A stretch of 64,000 bases of DNA from the NCBI GenBank assembly GCA_041906305.1, contig JAYRJL010000004.1, forward strand, positions 62,001 through 126,000, in the 5' to 3' direction. The position numbers were made by a program, and so were the translations under genes. This stretch comes from SHVZ01 sp041906305 (GTDB lineage Bacteria > Pseudomonadota > Alphaproteobacteria > SHVZ01). Shown in pieces: positions 24,719 to 33,505 of the stretch (position 1 is its first letter; every line of letters starts with the position of its first letter). The notes beneath the pieces were generated by a model. It was not told where the DNA came from. It made no database searches and saw only the letters and a program-made list of their open reading frames with translations.

Positions 24719-25487
24719 GCGGCTCGCGTCCGGCCCAGTCCAGCATCTCCGCGCGCGTCATCCAGAATAGCCCTCCGCGATAGACGGGAAGGCCAGGCAG
24801 CTTCCATTCGACCGGGAACGCCTCGTGCGCCCACCCGAAATTGGTGACGACGCCGCGCTTGTAGAGATCGTGCGTCGAGAAGGTGAAGACGTAGTCCGGC
24901 CACCAGTGCGCGATGCCGAGCAGCCGGGTGAGACGGCCGAGCAGCTGTGACAGCACGATGCCCTGATCGTCCGGGCCGCGCAGATCGGGGCGCACCCAGA
25001 TCGTGCCCGACTGCAGGACGGGGCCGGTGACCGTATCGGCCTCGGGCCGCGGCATGCGGCAGAAGCAGTCCTCGGTGAGATGACGCTCCGGTCGGTCGTA
25101 GAAGAAACGGAAGCTCTCGATCTCGGCACCCAGCGTCGTGCCGGTCCAATCGAAATAGCGGCCGGTCTGGGTCGAAGCGGCGTTGCCCGCGGCGTCGACG
25201 CCGTAGATCCAGATCGCGTTTTCCTTGCCGACGACCGAGTAGGTCGGATCGACGTTGGCTGCGAGCACGCTTCCCTGATGGCGGTTGGCATCGGCCACCG
25301 CCTTCAACGCGTGGAAGTCGGTCTGCGGATAGAGGTGCACGCCGCGCCGAGCGGCGAGCTGGTCGAGGCGCAGCACGGCACGCGAGACGACGCCGCCGGG
25401 GTCGTGGATCGGCTCGAACCAGTCGAGCAGGCGGGTTGTGGTCTGGGGGCTTGCCGGGGCGTGTGAAGCTGCGGATAGCGCTGTCAT
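24693..25487 (-). CDS. conserved-looking hypothetical protein, 264 aa
   Basis: A soluble 264-residue protein without a signal peptide or membrane segment. It is rich in aromatic residues and tryptophan (LLDWFEPIHDPGG, AIWIYGVDAAGN, HWWPDYVFTFSTHDLY, GGLFWMTRAEMLDWAG). The pattern suggests a single compact domain, and its placement beside a PAS-type regulator is the only context. I do not recognise a catalytic motif or family. GC content is like its neighbours, so no transfer is implied. Confidence 0.65.
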   Translation of the reverse strand: MTALSAASHAPASPQTTTRLLDWFEPIHDPGGVVSRAVLRLDQLAARRGVHLYPQTDFHALKAVADANRHQGSVLAANVDPTYSVVGKENAIWIYGVDAAGNAASTQTGRYFDWTGTTLGAEIESFRFFYDRPERHLTEDCFCRMPRPEADTVTGPVLQSGTIWVRPDLRGPDDQGIVLSQLLGRLTRLLGIAHWWPDYVFTFSTHDLYKRGVVTNFGWAHEAFPVEWKLPGLPVYRGGLFWMTRAEMLDWAGREPLKLPVAAA

Positions 25488-25634
25488 CTCGATCTCCCCA
25501 AGATTTAGACGATCGAGAAAATGCTATCTAAAGATACGGGCCGGCCACAGTGAAAAACCCACGATATCCACAGGAAATACGGACGGCTTTTCCGGAAATC
25601 CGGAAATGGATTCGGTCATCTTGCGAGCGTGGAC

Positions 25635-25865
25635 ATGGGCTCGAACTTCGACCGATCGAACGGCGCCGGCGAGCGCGGGGCGACCACCCTGTCGCCCTCG
25701 CCGGCCACTTTCGGCGAGGAGCCGGTTCCGGACTTCCGCGGGCTTCTCCGCCGCGCGGCGAACGATCTTCGCGTCGAGGCCCAGGGCAAGGCCCGGCCCG
25801 ATCAACGCGATCGTCTTCTGAGGCTGGCGGCGATGCTGGACCGCTACGCCGAAGAAACCGCCTAG
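25635..25865 (+). CDS. small hypothetical protein, 76 aa
   Basis: A short frame with an Asp/Arg-rich second half (FRGLLRRAANDLRVEAQGKA then RDRLLRLAAMLDRYAEETA), likely two amphipathic helices. An in-frame GTG at 25629 is an alternative start. Codon use fits the chromosome. It ends six bases before the convergent MFS gene. No family recognised; moderately likely to be real. Confidence 0.5.
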   Translation: MGSNFDRSNGAGERGATTLSPSPATFGEEPVPDFRGLLRRAANDLRVEAQGKARPDQRDRLLRLAAMLDRYAEETA

Positions 25866-25870
25866 ACCGT

Positions 25871-27034
25871 TCAGGATTTCGCCCGCGACAGCGCGTAGGC
25901 GAGACGCGCGGCGATGAGCGGAAGAACTGCCGCGGCCACCAGGTAGATGGGCGGTGCGCCGACGCGGTCGAAGAACGGCCCGGCGATCGCCACGCCGACC
26001 GCCTGGCCGACGAACAGCATCGAGGCAAACATCGCCAACGCCGTCCCGCGCGCTTCCGGGACCATCTGCGTCGCCTCGGTCTGCAGGCTGTTGTGCAGCA
26101 TGTAGAAGCCGAACCCGGTGAAAGCGAGGGCGACGAGCGCCGCCGCGAGCGACGGGACCAGCGCCAGCACGACGAACCCCGCGCCGAGCGCGAGCGCGCC
26201 TGAAAGCGCGATGCGCGCGCGGCTCATCACGGCGACGATCCGCCCGACGAACAAGGCATAGCCCATCGCCCCGACGGCGAAGGCAGTCAGCAGGACGCCC
26301 GAGGTCGAGACCGAGACGCCGAAGCGATGCTGGAGGTCGGTGCCGACATAGGAGAAGGCGCCGTACATCGCGGCTCCCTCGAGGAATACCGTGGAGAGGA
26401 TCAGCCTGACCCGGGGCCGCGACAGGGCCTCGGCAACGCGGACACGGTTCCCGCGCGTGACGGCGCCCGACCCGGCAAGGGTCGGGGTTGCACGCAAGGC
26501 CAGGAACGGCGCGACGCCGCCGAGAAGGTAGAGTCCAGCCAGCATCAGGAACGAGGCGCGCCAGCCGAAGGCGTCGCCGATGACGCCGCCGAGCGCCTGG
26601 CCGGCGGCGAGGCCGACGATCTGCGCCAGGAGGAACCGCGCCAACACCTTCTGGCGATCCTCGAAGCTGACGACGTCGCCGATCCAGGCGAGGCAGAGCG
26701 GGATCACGCCGCCGGCGGTGGCGCCGGCGACGACGCGGGCGATCGAGATCTGATCGAGGGTCGCCGACAGCGCGCAGGCGATCTGGGCCGCGACCGAGAG
26801 CAGCGAGGCCACGGCAATGGTCTGAACCTTGCCGAAGCGGTCGCCGATCGGGCCGAAGGCGACCTGGATGCCGCCATAGGCGACGGTGAAGGTGGTGATG
26901 ACGGCGGTCGCCGCCCCACCTGGCGTGGTCGCGAACTCGTGCGCGATCTCCGGCAGCAGGGAGTCGGCAATCCGAAGCGTGACCGAGCTCGCGAAGGCCG
27001 CGATCGACAGCGCGAGGAAAAGCCAGATCGGCAT
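25871..27034 (-). CDS. MFS transporter, drug-efflux type
   Basis: A 387-residue, 12-helix transporter starting MPIWLFLALSIAAFASSVTL. The motif GPIGDRFGKVQTIAV is the loop 2-3 signature, and GATAGGVIPLCLAWIGDVV resembles motif C of DHA1 exporters. Upstream in-frame reading is shadow of the next gene. Ten bases separate it from the amidohydrolase, in the same direction, so the two are likely cotranscribed. It could be an importer or exporter of the hydrolase's substrate; not resolved. Confidence 0.87.
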   Translation of the reverse strand: MPIWLFLALSIAAFASSVTLRIADSLLPEIAHEFATTPGGAATAVITTFTVAYGGIQVAFGPIGDRFGKVQTIAVASLLSVAAQIACALSATLDQISIARVVAGATAGGVIPLCLAWIGDVVSFEDRQKVLARFLLAQIVGLAAGQALGGVIGDAFGWRASFLMLAGLYLLGGVAPFLALRATPTLAGSGAVTRGNRVRVAEALSRPRVRLILSTVFLEGAAMYGAFSYVGTDLQHRFGVSVSTSGVLLTAFAVGAMGYALFVGRIVAVMSRARIALSGALALGAGFVVLALVPSLAAALVALAFTGFGFYMLHNSLQTEATQMVPEARGTALAMFASMLFVGQAVGVAIAGPFFDRVGAPPIYLVAAAVLPLIAARLAYALSRAKS

Positions 27035-27044
27035 GAAGAGGCGA

Positions 27045-27911
27045 TCAGGCTCCGTAGAGACGCGGCGGGTTGTCGACCAGGATGCGCTTGCGGGTCGCGG
27101 CATCAGGAACCCACGTTCCCAGCAGGTCCATCAGCCCGGCATCGTCGATCGAATGATCGGAGGCCGGGTGCGGCCAGTCGGTGCCCCAGACGCAGCGGTC
27201 GGGCGCGGCGGCGACCAGCGCCTGGGCGAGCGGCGTCGACGCGGCGTAGGGCGGGCGCAACGCCTTGTCGAGATAGGGGCCGGAAACCTTGACCCAGAGG
27301 TTGGACGAGCCGCGGAACGCGTCGAGGAAATGCCGGTAGCCGGGATCGTCCACGCCCTTCGACGCCGGCATGCCGGCGAGATGATCCCAGATCACCGGCA
27401 CCGCCGTCCTGGTCGCGCGGTCGACCAGGCCTGAATTGGTCGAGGCGTCGGTTAGGAGCTGGATGTGCCAGCCGAGCGGCTTCAGGCGCTCCGCCATCTT
27501 CTCCATGTTCGAGGTCGGCACGGCGCCGATCATGCTGTCGGAAAGGCGGATGCCGCGGATGCCGCCCTTGTGCAGCGCCCTGAGCTCGTCGTCGGAGATG
27601 TCGGGGGAGACCACGGCGACGCCGCGATAGGCAGGGCCGAGCTCCGCCAGCGCGGCCAGGGTCGCGCGGTTGTCGGTGCCGTAGACCGAGGCCTGGACGA
27701 GCACGCCGCGCGCGATGCCGATCGCATCGTGCATTCGCCGCCAGTCGGCGCCGGTCGCGAGGTCGGGCGTATAGGCGCGGTCGGGCTTCAGCGGATAGCG
27801 GTCGAACGGACCGAAGACATGCGCGTGGCAATCCCAGGCGCCAGCCGGCACCTCGATCTTCGGCTTCCGGGTCTTGGCCTCGAACGGAACGACGGGCGGG
27901 GCAGCACTCAA
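27045..27911 (-). CDS. amidohydrolase-family lactonase (2-pyrone-4,6-dicarboxylate hydrolase-like)
   Basis: A metal-dependent hydrolase of the Amidohydro_2 group, 288 residues. The N-terminal DCHAHVFGP gives His29 and His31, and near the end CVWGTDWPHPA supplies the catalytic Asp. VIWDHLAG carries the mid-protein His. These spacings fit LigI-like lactonases and TIM-barrel sugar lactone hydrolases. It lies just before an MFS gene and divergent from the first M81 peptidase, so it may open a lactone in the same catabolic set; this is inference. Confidence 0.87.
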   Translation of the reverse strand: MSAAPPVVPFEAKTRKPKIEVPAGAWDCHAHVFGPFDRYPLKPDRAYTPDLATGADWRRMHDAIGIARGVLVQASVYGTDNRATLAALAELGPAYRGVAVVSPDISDDELRALHKGGIRGIRLSDSMIGAVPTSNMEKMAERLKPLGWHIQLLTDASTNSGLVDRATRTAVPVIWDHLAGMPASKGVDDPGYRHFLDAFRGSSNLWVKVSGPYLDKALRPPYAASTPLAQALVAAAPDRCVWGTDWPHPASDHSIDDAGLMDLLGTWVPDAATRKRILVDNPPRLYGA

Positions 27912-28048
27912 CTTAAGCTCTCCTCAAGGTCGAGGAAGGGTGCACCGATCCGGCGCCGGCCGCCATCCGTTTCGGCTGGGAGCGGAAGAGGGGACTTGGG
28001 CGACGTTTGGCGCTAGTTTCCCGGCAGAAACGGCGAGGGGAAACGCGT

Positions 28049-29542
28049 ATGCCGAGGATTCTGTTGGCGGATTGCGAGCAGGAGATCTCCTCCTTCAATC
28101 CGGTGTCGTGCGACTACAGCTACTTCTCGATCAAGCGAGGCGAGGAGATCTATCGCGACCGCGGCCTCAACACCCAGATGGGCGGCGCGCTCTCGGTCTT
28201 CGATGCCGAGAAGGACGTCGAGCTGGTGCCGACCATGTCGGCCCGCGGGCCCAGCGCCGGCATCCTCCAGAAGAAGAGTTGGAAGAAGATCTCCGACGAG
28301 ATGCTCGACCGCATCGCCAAGGCGGCGGCGAAGGGCATCGACGGCGTCTACTTCGCCATGCACGGCGCCATGGGCGCCGAGGGCGAGCTCGATCCCGAGG
28401 GATATCTGCTCCAGGAAGTCCGCAAGATCGTCGGCGAGAAGATCCCGATCGTCATCGGCCTCGATCTACACGGCATCATGACCGACCGGATGCTGAAGCA
28501 CATCGACGGCGTCACGATCTATCACACCTATCCTCACGTCGATTTCGGCGACACCGGCGTCCGCGGCGCGAAGATGCTGCTCCGCATCATCCGTGAGAAG
28601 CTGAACCCGGTGATCGCGCGCGTGGTGATCCCGGCGCTGGTTCGCGGCGACGAGCTCATCACCAAGTCCGGCTGCTACGGTGACATCCTGCGTGAGGCGC
28701 GCCGGCTGGAAAACGAAGGCAAGGCGATGTTCGCCGGTGTGATGATCGGCAATCCCTTCACCGATGTGCCGGAGCTCTGCAGCCAGGCGATCGTCGTCGC
28801 CGAAGATGGCGCCCTGGCCGAGAAGGCGGCGCTGGGCTTCGCCAATGCATTCTGGCCGAACCGTCACCGCATGCAGGGTAAGCTCATCCCGCTGGACGCG
28901 GCGATCGCGCAGGCCAAGTACATGCAGGGACCGGTGATCTTCACCGACGCGGCCGATGCGACCTCGTCGGGCGCCACCGGCGACAGCAACGCCATCCTGG
29001 CGGCGCTGATGAAGGCGAAGTACCAGGGCCGCGTGCTGGTGCCGATCGTCGATCCGCCGGCTGCCGCCGCGGCGAAGAAGGCCGGCATCGGCGCCAAGAT
29101 CACGGTCGATCTCGGCGGCACGCTCGACAAGCGCTTCAAGCCCGTGAAGGTCACCGGCACCGTCGACATGCTGTCGGCAGGACACATGCGGCTCGAGACC
29201 ATGCGCGCGCCGTTCGAGGGCGGCGACACCGCGGTCCTCGTCTCCGGCAACTACACGATCGTGATCTTCTCGAAGCCGGCCTACTTCTTCGACCGGGCGC
29301 CGTTCCTCAGCCACGGACGCAACCCGCGCGACTATGACCTGATCGTCGTCAAGTCGCCGCATTGCGAGTACCACATGTTCGAGGAGTGGGCGGAGAAGAA
29401 CTTCAACATCGACGCGCCCGGCGCCACCTCGGCCGACATCAGGTCGCTCGGCCACACGATCTGCGCGCGCCCGATGTACCCGCTCGATCCGGACATCGGC
29501 TTCGCGCCTAAGGCCGTCCGGTATCACACCAAGAGGCGATAG
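28049..29542 (+). CDS. M81 family peptidase (MlrC/microcystinase-C-like), copy 1
   Basis: A zinc hydrolase of the MlrC family, 497 residues. Predicted metal ligands are Asp139 and His141 in IGLDLHG, His163 in TYPHVDFGDTG, and an N-terminal Glu in EISSFNP. AMHGAMGAEG is the conserved GAM block. MlrC_C domain features (DATSSGATGDSN) follow. MlrC proper cleaves linearised microcystin and peptides, but most relatives are of unknown substrate. GAGGGG lies about nine bases upstream of ATG. It is one of three copies in the window. Confidence 0.9.
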   Translation: MPRILLADCEQEISSFNPVSCDYSYFSIKRGEEIYRDRGLNTQMGGALSVFDAEKDVELVPTMSARGPSAGILQKKSWKKISDEMLDRIAKAAAKGIDGVYFAMHGAMGAEGELDPEGYLLQEVRKIVGEKIPIVIGLDLHGIMTDRMLKHIDGVTIYHTYPHVDFGDTGVRGAKMLLRIIREKLNPVIARVVIPALVRGDELITKSGCYGDILREARRLENEGKAMFAGVMIGNPFTDVPELCSQAIVVAEDGALAEKAALGFANAFWPNRHRMQGKLIPLDAAIAQAKYMQGPVIFTDAADATSSGATGDSNAILAALMKAKYQGRVLVPIVDPPAAAAAKKAGIGAKITVDLGGTLDKRFKPVKVTGTVDMLSAGHMRLETMRAPFEGGDTAVLVSGNYTIVIFSKPAYFFDRAPFLSHGRNPRDYDLIVVKSPHCEYHMFEEWAEKNFNIDAPGATSADIRSLGHTICARPMYPLDPDIGFAPKAVRYHTKRR

Positions 29543-29560
29543 CGGCGGAGCGCGGCATCG

Positions 29561-29664
29561 CCCCCCACCCTGACCCTCCCCCACGTTGGGGGAGGGAGCA
29601 CGAACAAGACCGACCCTTCCTCTGAAACCCTCCCCCTTGATGGGGGAGGGTAGGGTGGGGGTGA
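29561..29664. repeat. intergenic cruciform-type palindromic repeat, copy A
   Basis: A segment of about 104 bases between two genes folds as an outer CCCCCACCCT/AGGGTGGGGG pair with two inner hairpins (CCCTCCCCCA...TGGGGGAGGG and CCCTCCCCC...GGGGGAGGG). Its right end overlaps the ATG at 29666, so the next gene's start is taken 11 codons on. A second copy lies at 42406-42507. Confidence 0.8.
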
Positions 29665-29698
29665 GATGACAGACACGCTGTCTACAGGACCAACTCCG

Positions 29699-30808
29699 AT
29701 GAAGATCACCGCCGTCACTGCCATCCCGGTCAAGGTCGACCGCAAGCTCGCCTATGGCCTCGCCGGCCGCACCGCCCTCGGCGTCGATCCCGTCTCCGAG
29801 CACGCGATCGTCCGCATCGACACCGATGCCGGCGTCACCGGCTGGGGCGAGATCGCCAGCTGCTTCGCACGCCGCGGCCGTCTCTACGCCAAGGAGGTGC
29901 GCGAGATCTTGGCGCCCGTCCTGATCGGACAGGATCCGCGGCGGATCGCCTTTATCGTCCAGGCGATGGACAAGGCGCTCGACGGTTCGGAGCCGGCGAA
30001 GGCCGGCCTCGAGATGGCGCTCTACGACCTGCTGGGCAAGCAACTCGGCGTGCCCGTCTATGTTCTGCTTGGCGGCATGGTGCGCGAGCGCATCCCGCTC
30101 AGCCGTTCGATCACCTTCGGCACGCCGGAGCAGATGGCGACCGCGGCGAAGGGCTTTGCCGCGGAAGGCTTCGGCACGGTCAAGGTCAAGGTCGGCCAGA
30201 GCTTCGACATCGACGTGGCGGCGGTCGCGGCCGTCCGGGCGGCGGTCGGCGACAAGGTGAAGGTGCGCGTCGACGCCAACATGGCGTGGCGGACGCCGAA
30301 GGAGGCGGCGCAGCACATCAGGGCGATGGCGCCCAGCCGGCCCGAGGTGATCGAGCAGCCGCTGAAGCCGCGCGAGCTCGACGCGCTCGCCGAACTCCGG
30401 CTGATGGTCGACGTGCCGATCATGGCCGACGAGAGCGTTTGGAACCCGCGCGATGCGATGGAAGTCATTCGCCGGAAGGCGGTCGACGTGATCAACGTCT
30501 ATGTCTGCGAGGCGGGCGGCCTGATGGCGGCGACCCGGATCTTCCAGATGGCCGAGACCGCCGGCATCCCCTGCATGATCGGCTCTATGCCCGAGCTCGG
30601 CCTCGGTACCGCCGCGCAGATCCATCTCGGCACCGCGATGACGAACCTCGGCCTCGACTCCGACGCCTGCGGTGTCGTCTACCAGTCTGCGGACCTGCTG
30701 AAGACCCCGCTCAGGATCGAGAACGGCTTCGCCTATCCGCCGGAGAAGCCCGGCCTCGGTGTCGAGATCGATCTGGACGCGGTGGAGAAGTACCGCATCC
30801 CGGAGTGA
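29699..30808 (+). CDS. mandelate racemase/muconate lactonizing enzyme (enolase superfamily)
   Basis: An enolase-superfamily enzyme of 369 residues. The KVKV block gives Lys162 and Lys164, and VDAN, IEQP and ADES give the metal ligands Asp192, Glu219 and Asp244/Glu245. The overall form fits a muconate-cycloisomerase/dipeptide-epimerase-like subgroup; MPELGLG near residue 300 marks the last barrel strand. An upstream ATG at 29666 is possible but sits in a palindromic repeat. It follows the M81 peptidase, suggesting cleaved products are epimerised or cycloisomerised; this is inference. Confidence 0.85.
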   Translation: MKITAVTAIPVKVDRKLAYGLAGRTALGVDPVSEHAIVRIDTDAGVTGWGEIASCFARRGRLYAKEVREILAPVLIGQDPRRIAFIVQAMDKALDGSEPAKAGLEMALYDLLGKQLGVPVYVLLGGMVRERIPLSRSITFGTPEQMATAAKGFAAEGFGTVKVKVGQSFDIDVAAVAAVRAAVGDKVKVRVDANMAWRTPKEAAQHIRAMAPSRPEVIEQPLKPRELDALAELRLMVDVPIMADESVWNPRDAMEVIRRKAVDVINVYVCEAGGLMAATRIFQMAETAGIPCMIGSMPELGLGTAAQIHLGTAMTNLGLDSDACGVVYQSADLLKTPLRIENGFAYPPEKPGLGVEIDLDAVEKYRIPE

Positions 30809-30904
30809 TCCATCCTGGAGTGTGATCTACGTCGCAGTCTCCCCGGCACGGCGCATGCAGACTGATTCGCAGGTTTGCAGGCCGATGCCGGCAGGAGCGG
30901 TAGG

Positions 30905-31063
30905 ATGAAGAGGTCTTTGGGTCTCGCGACGTTGGTTTCGGTGCTCGCCAGGCGGCTGCGTCGCCTCTGGGGCAGCACCGGCTACCGTCCGGAAGCGCAC
31001 TACATGCGCGGCCCCGGTCCGAAATGCCGGGCGGCCGCTCGTCACGCCGCAATGGGCGACTAG
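30905..31063 (+). CDS. possible small Arg-rich protein, 52 aa
   Basis: ATG 30905 follows an AGGAGCGG site (about 30892-30899) and reads 52 codons: MKRSLGLATLVSVLARRL and then a short basic tail with PEAHYMRGPGP. It lies in a 259-base gap after the enolase-family gene and ends just before a convergent oxidase. No family recognised; the length and the lack of any comparison leave it doubtful. The rest of the gap shows nothing further. Confidence 0.25.
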   Translation: MKRSLGLATLVSVLARRLRRLWGSTGYRPEAHYMRGPGPKCRAAARHAAMGD

Positions 31064-31066
31064 CGG

Positions 31067-32266
31067 CTATCGATTGTCGGACGGGGCGAGCGCGCGTCCC
31101 GCGGCGAGCCCGTCGAACCAGAGAAAGTCAGGTCCGAGTTCGGCGAGGCTCTTGATGCCGAGGAAGCCCATGGCGAGGTCGACCTCTTCCCGGAACATCG
31201 AGACGATGCGGCGCGCCCCGATCTCGCCGCCGGCCGCCACCGCATAGGCGGCAGGGCGTCCGAACAGCGCGGTCTTCGCGCCCATGGCGATCGCTTTCAA
31301 CACATCCGTTCCCGAGCGGAAGCCCGAGTCCAGCATCACGGTGAGGCGCGTGCCGACCGCGTCCATGACCTCGGGCAATACTTCGAGCGGTGCCACGGCA
31401 TAGTCGAGGTTGCGGCCGCCGTGGTTGGAGAGGATCACGCCGTCGATGCCGTGATCGGCGGCGAGCACGGCCTCCTCCTTGGTCATGATCCCTTTCAGGA
31501 TCATCGGGCCTTTCCACATCTGGCGGATCCGCTTCACCGCTTCCCAGTCGAGGGCCGGGCTTCGCTCGCGGATGAAATAGGCGAGCAGGGAATGCGTGTC
31601 CTTCGGTCCGTCGTAGAGCGGCACCATGCTCTCCATGCGGCCGACATTGCCGCGGAGCACGACGTCCTTCGTCCAGCCGGGATGGGTCAGCACGTCCCAG
31701 ACGTTGCGCGGCGTCTTCTTGAGGCCGAAGGAGAAGCCGTTCTTGCGATCGCGCGGCCGCTTCGGGAAGACGTTGGAGTCGGTGGTGACGACCAGCGCCT
31801 CGTAGCCCGAAGCCGCGGCACGCTCGACCAGCGCGCGGTTCAGCCTGTCGTCCTTGAAGGTGTAGAGCTGCGCCCAGAGGCGCGCCTGCGGGGCGGCCTC
31901 GGCGACCTCCTCGATCGTGCAGTTGGCGCCGAGGCTCAGCATGAAGGGGATGCGCGCCTCCGAGGCCGCCTTGGCAAGGGCGATCTCCGCCTTGTAGCGG
32001 AGCGTGCCCAGCCCACCCATCGCCGAGATCGCGAAGGGCGATCCGGACATGCGGCCGAAAAGCTCGATCTCCTGCGAGCGATGGGTCACGTCGACCACGG
32101 TGCGGGCGCGGAAGCGCACGCGGTCGAAGACGGCGCGGTTGTGGCGGAGCGCGCTTTCGCTCTCCGCGCCGCCGTCGACGAAGTCGAATATCGCGAGCGG
32201 CAGGCGCTTGCGCGCCAGCCGGCGAAGATCCTCGACGCTCTGGGCCTCGGCGATCCGGCGGTTCAT
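31067..32266 (-). CDS. FMN-dependent alpha-hydroxy-acid oxidase/dehydrogenase, copy 1
   Basis: A 399-residue TIM-barrel flavoenzyme of the LldD family, which oxidises L-lactate, glycolate or mandelate-like acids to 2-oxo acids. VDGGAESE near residue 30 starts the domain. The active-site His sits in SNHGGRNLD and the phosphate-binding loop in LDSGFRSGTDV and FGRPAAYA. All expected residues are present. It starts directly after the stop of an enolase-superfamily gene on the same strand, so the two share a transcript. The exact hydroxy-acid is unknown. Confidence 0.9.
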   Translation of the reverse strand: MNRRIAEAQSVEDLRRLARKRLPLAIFDFVDGGAESESALRHNRAVFDRVRFRARTVVDVTHRSQEIELFGRMSGSPFAISAMGGLGTLRYKAEIALAKAASEARIPFMLSLGANCTIEEVAEAAPQARLWAQLYTFKDDRLNRALVERAAASGYEALVVTTDSNVFPKRPRDRKNGFSFGLKKTPRNVWDVLTHPGWTKDVVLRGNVGRMESMVPLYDGPKDTHSLLAYFIRERSPALDWEAVKRIRQMWKGPMILKGIMTKEEAVLAADHGIDGVILSNHGGRNLDYAVAPLEVLPEVMDAVGTRLTVMLDSGFRSGTDVLKAIAMGAKTALFGRPAAYAVAAGGEIGARRIVSMFREEVDLAMGFLGIKSLAELGPDFLWFDGLAAGRALAPSDNR

Positions 32267-32267
32267 G

Positions 32268-33440
32268 CTAGTTCACCCGATGCTTCGCCACGAAAGACTC
32301 GTCGACCGTGACGCCGATGCCGGGCGTGTCCGGGATCGGCACGGTACCGTCCGGCTGCAGCGTGAACGACGCCTTGGCGATGCCCGCGGTCAGCGCCGAC
32401 TGGCTGACGTTGAACTCGACGAAGCGCGCGCGGGGCAGGGTCGAGATCAGCTGCAGGCTGTAGCCGGTCAGCAGATGCGTCAGCCAGGAATGCGGCACCA
32501 GATCGATGCCGGCCTGCTCCGACATCTCGGCGACGCGCTTGGCGACGGTGATGCCGCCGCAGCGCGACAGGTCCGGCTGGATCACGTCGACGCAGCCCTC
32601 GCCGATGAAGCGTTCGAAGTCCCAGATCGTCGCGACCTGCTCGCCGGCGGCGATCGGCGTCGGGCTGACGGCGCGGACATGTGCGTATTCGTCGAAGCGT
32701 TCCGGGTGGATGAAGTCCTCGCACCAGCCGACGCCGTAGTCGGCGAGCCACTCGACCAGCTCGATCGCCTGGCGGCGCGAGCGCATCGGTCCCGGCTTCT
32801 TCCAGCCGGCCGGATACCAGCCGGGATCGACCAGCAGGTGGCGCTTCGGTCCCAGCGTCTCGCGCGCGGCGGCGACGAGCTCGCGGTCGCGGCCGGGATC
32901 CTCGCCGAAGACGCCCCAGCCGAACTTGACCGCGTGGAAGCCCTTGTCGATGTAGCCCTGGGCCGCGGCCTTCATGCCTTCCGGGGTCTCGCGGAAGAGG
33001 GTGGAGGCATAGGCCATCACCTTGTCGTGGCGGCGCGCACCCAAGAGGCGAGAGAGCGAAAGCCCGGTCGCCTGCGAGCGGATCGACCACAGCGCGTTGT
33101 CGATCGCCGAGATGCACTGCATCGCGATGCCGCGGCGCCCGTAATAGGCGCTGCCGATGTAGAGCTTGTCCCAGAGGCGTTCGACGTCGAGCGGGTTCTC
33201 GCCGATCAGCACCTCGCCCAGCGTCTTGAAGCCCAGCACGGCCATGCCCTGGCCGGCGATGATCGCGACCGCGGCCGGTGCCAGGGTCTCGACGTCGGCC
33301 CAGCCGGTCAGGCCCTCGTCGGTCGAGACCTTGATCAGGAGCTGCCAGTCGCCGTTGTCCTTCGCCTCCTCGCCGCCGACGGTGGCGCCGTAGGTCTCGG
33401 TCCCTTTGAGGAGGATGGGCTCGACTTTCGTGATGCGCAT
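32268..33440 (-). CDS. enolase-superfamily dehydratase (mandelate racemase type)
   Basis: A 390-residue MR/MLE enzyme, probably an acid-sugar dehydratase. Lys172 lies in VKFGWG, the metal ligands are Asp205 (LVDPGWY), Glu241 (CEDF) and Glu267 (AGEQ), and VPHSW near residue 318 carries the general His of the MR subgroup. It is in one run with an LldD-like oxidase downstream, and a terminator precedes it. Galactonate dehydratase-like members share this pattern, but identity with a specific sugar acid cannot be claimed. Confidence 0.87.
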   Translation of the reverse strand: MRITKVEPILLKGTETYGATVGGEEAKDNGDWQLLIKVSTDEGLTGWADVETLAPAAVAIIAGQGMAVLGFKTLGEVLIGENPLDVERLWDKLYIGSAYYGRRGIAMQCISAIDNALWSIRSQATGLSLSRLLGARRHDKVMAYASTLFRETPEGMKAAAQGYIDKGFHAVKFGWGVFGEDPGRDRELVAAARETLGPKRHLLVDPGWYPAGWKKPGPMRSRRQAIELVEWLADYGVGWCEDFIHPERFDEYAHVRAVSPTPIAAGEQVATIWDFERFIGEGCVDVIQPDLSRCGGITVAKRVAEMSEQAGIDLVPHSWLTHLLTGYSLQLISTLPRARFVEFNVSQSALTAGIAKASFTLQPDGTVPIPDTPGIGVTVDESFVAKHRVN

Positions 33441-33450
33441 GGCAGTCCTC

Positions 33451-33493
33451 GGGAAAAGAAAAAGCCGCGGGCACCCGACGGGCGCCCGCGGCT
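33451..33493 (-). terminator. intrinsic terminator after the second orphan binding protein
   Basis: AGCCGCGGGC (33463-33472) pairs with GCCCGCGGCT (33484-33493). On the minus strand the stem is followed by TTTTTCTTTT, a strong tract. It stands between the SBP stop at 33506 and the enolase gene start at 33440, and so may allow partial read-through only. Confidence 0.85.
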
Positions 33494-33505
33494 CGACGAT
33501 CTAGG

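Noticed and set aside
28466..30625. Long open minus-strand frame across the M81 and enolase genes
   Set aside because: No motif; it spans two well-supported genes and an intergenic repeat, so it is a shadow.
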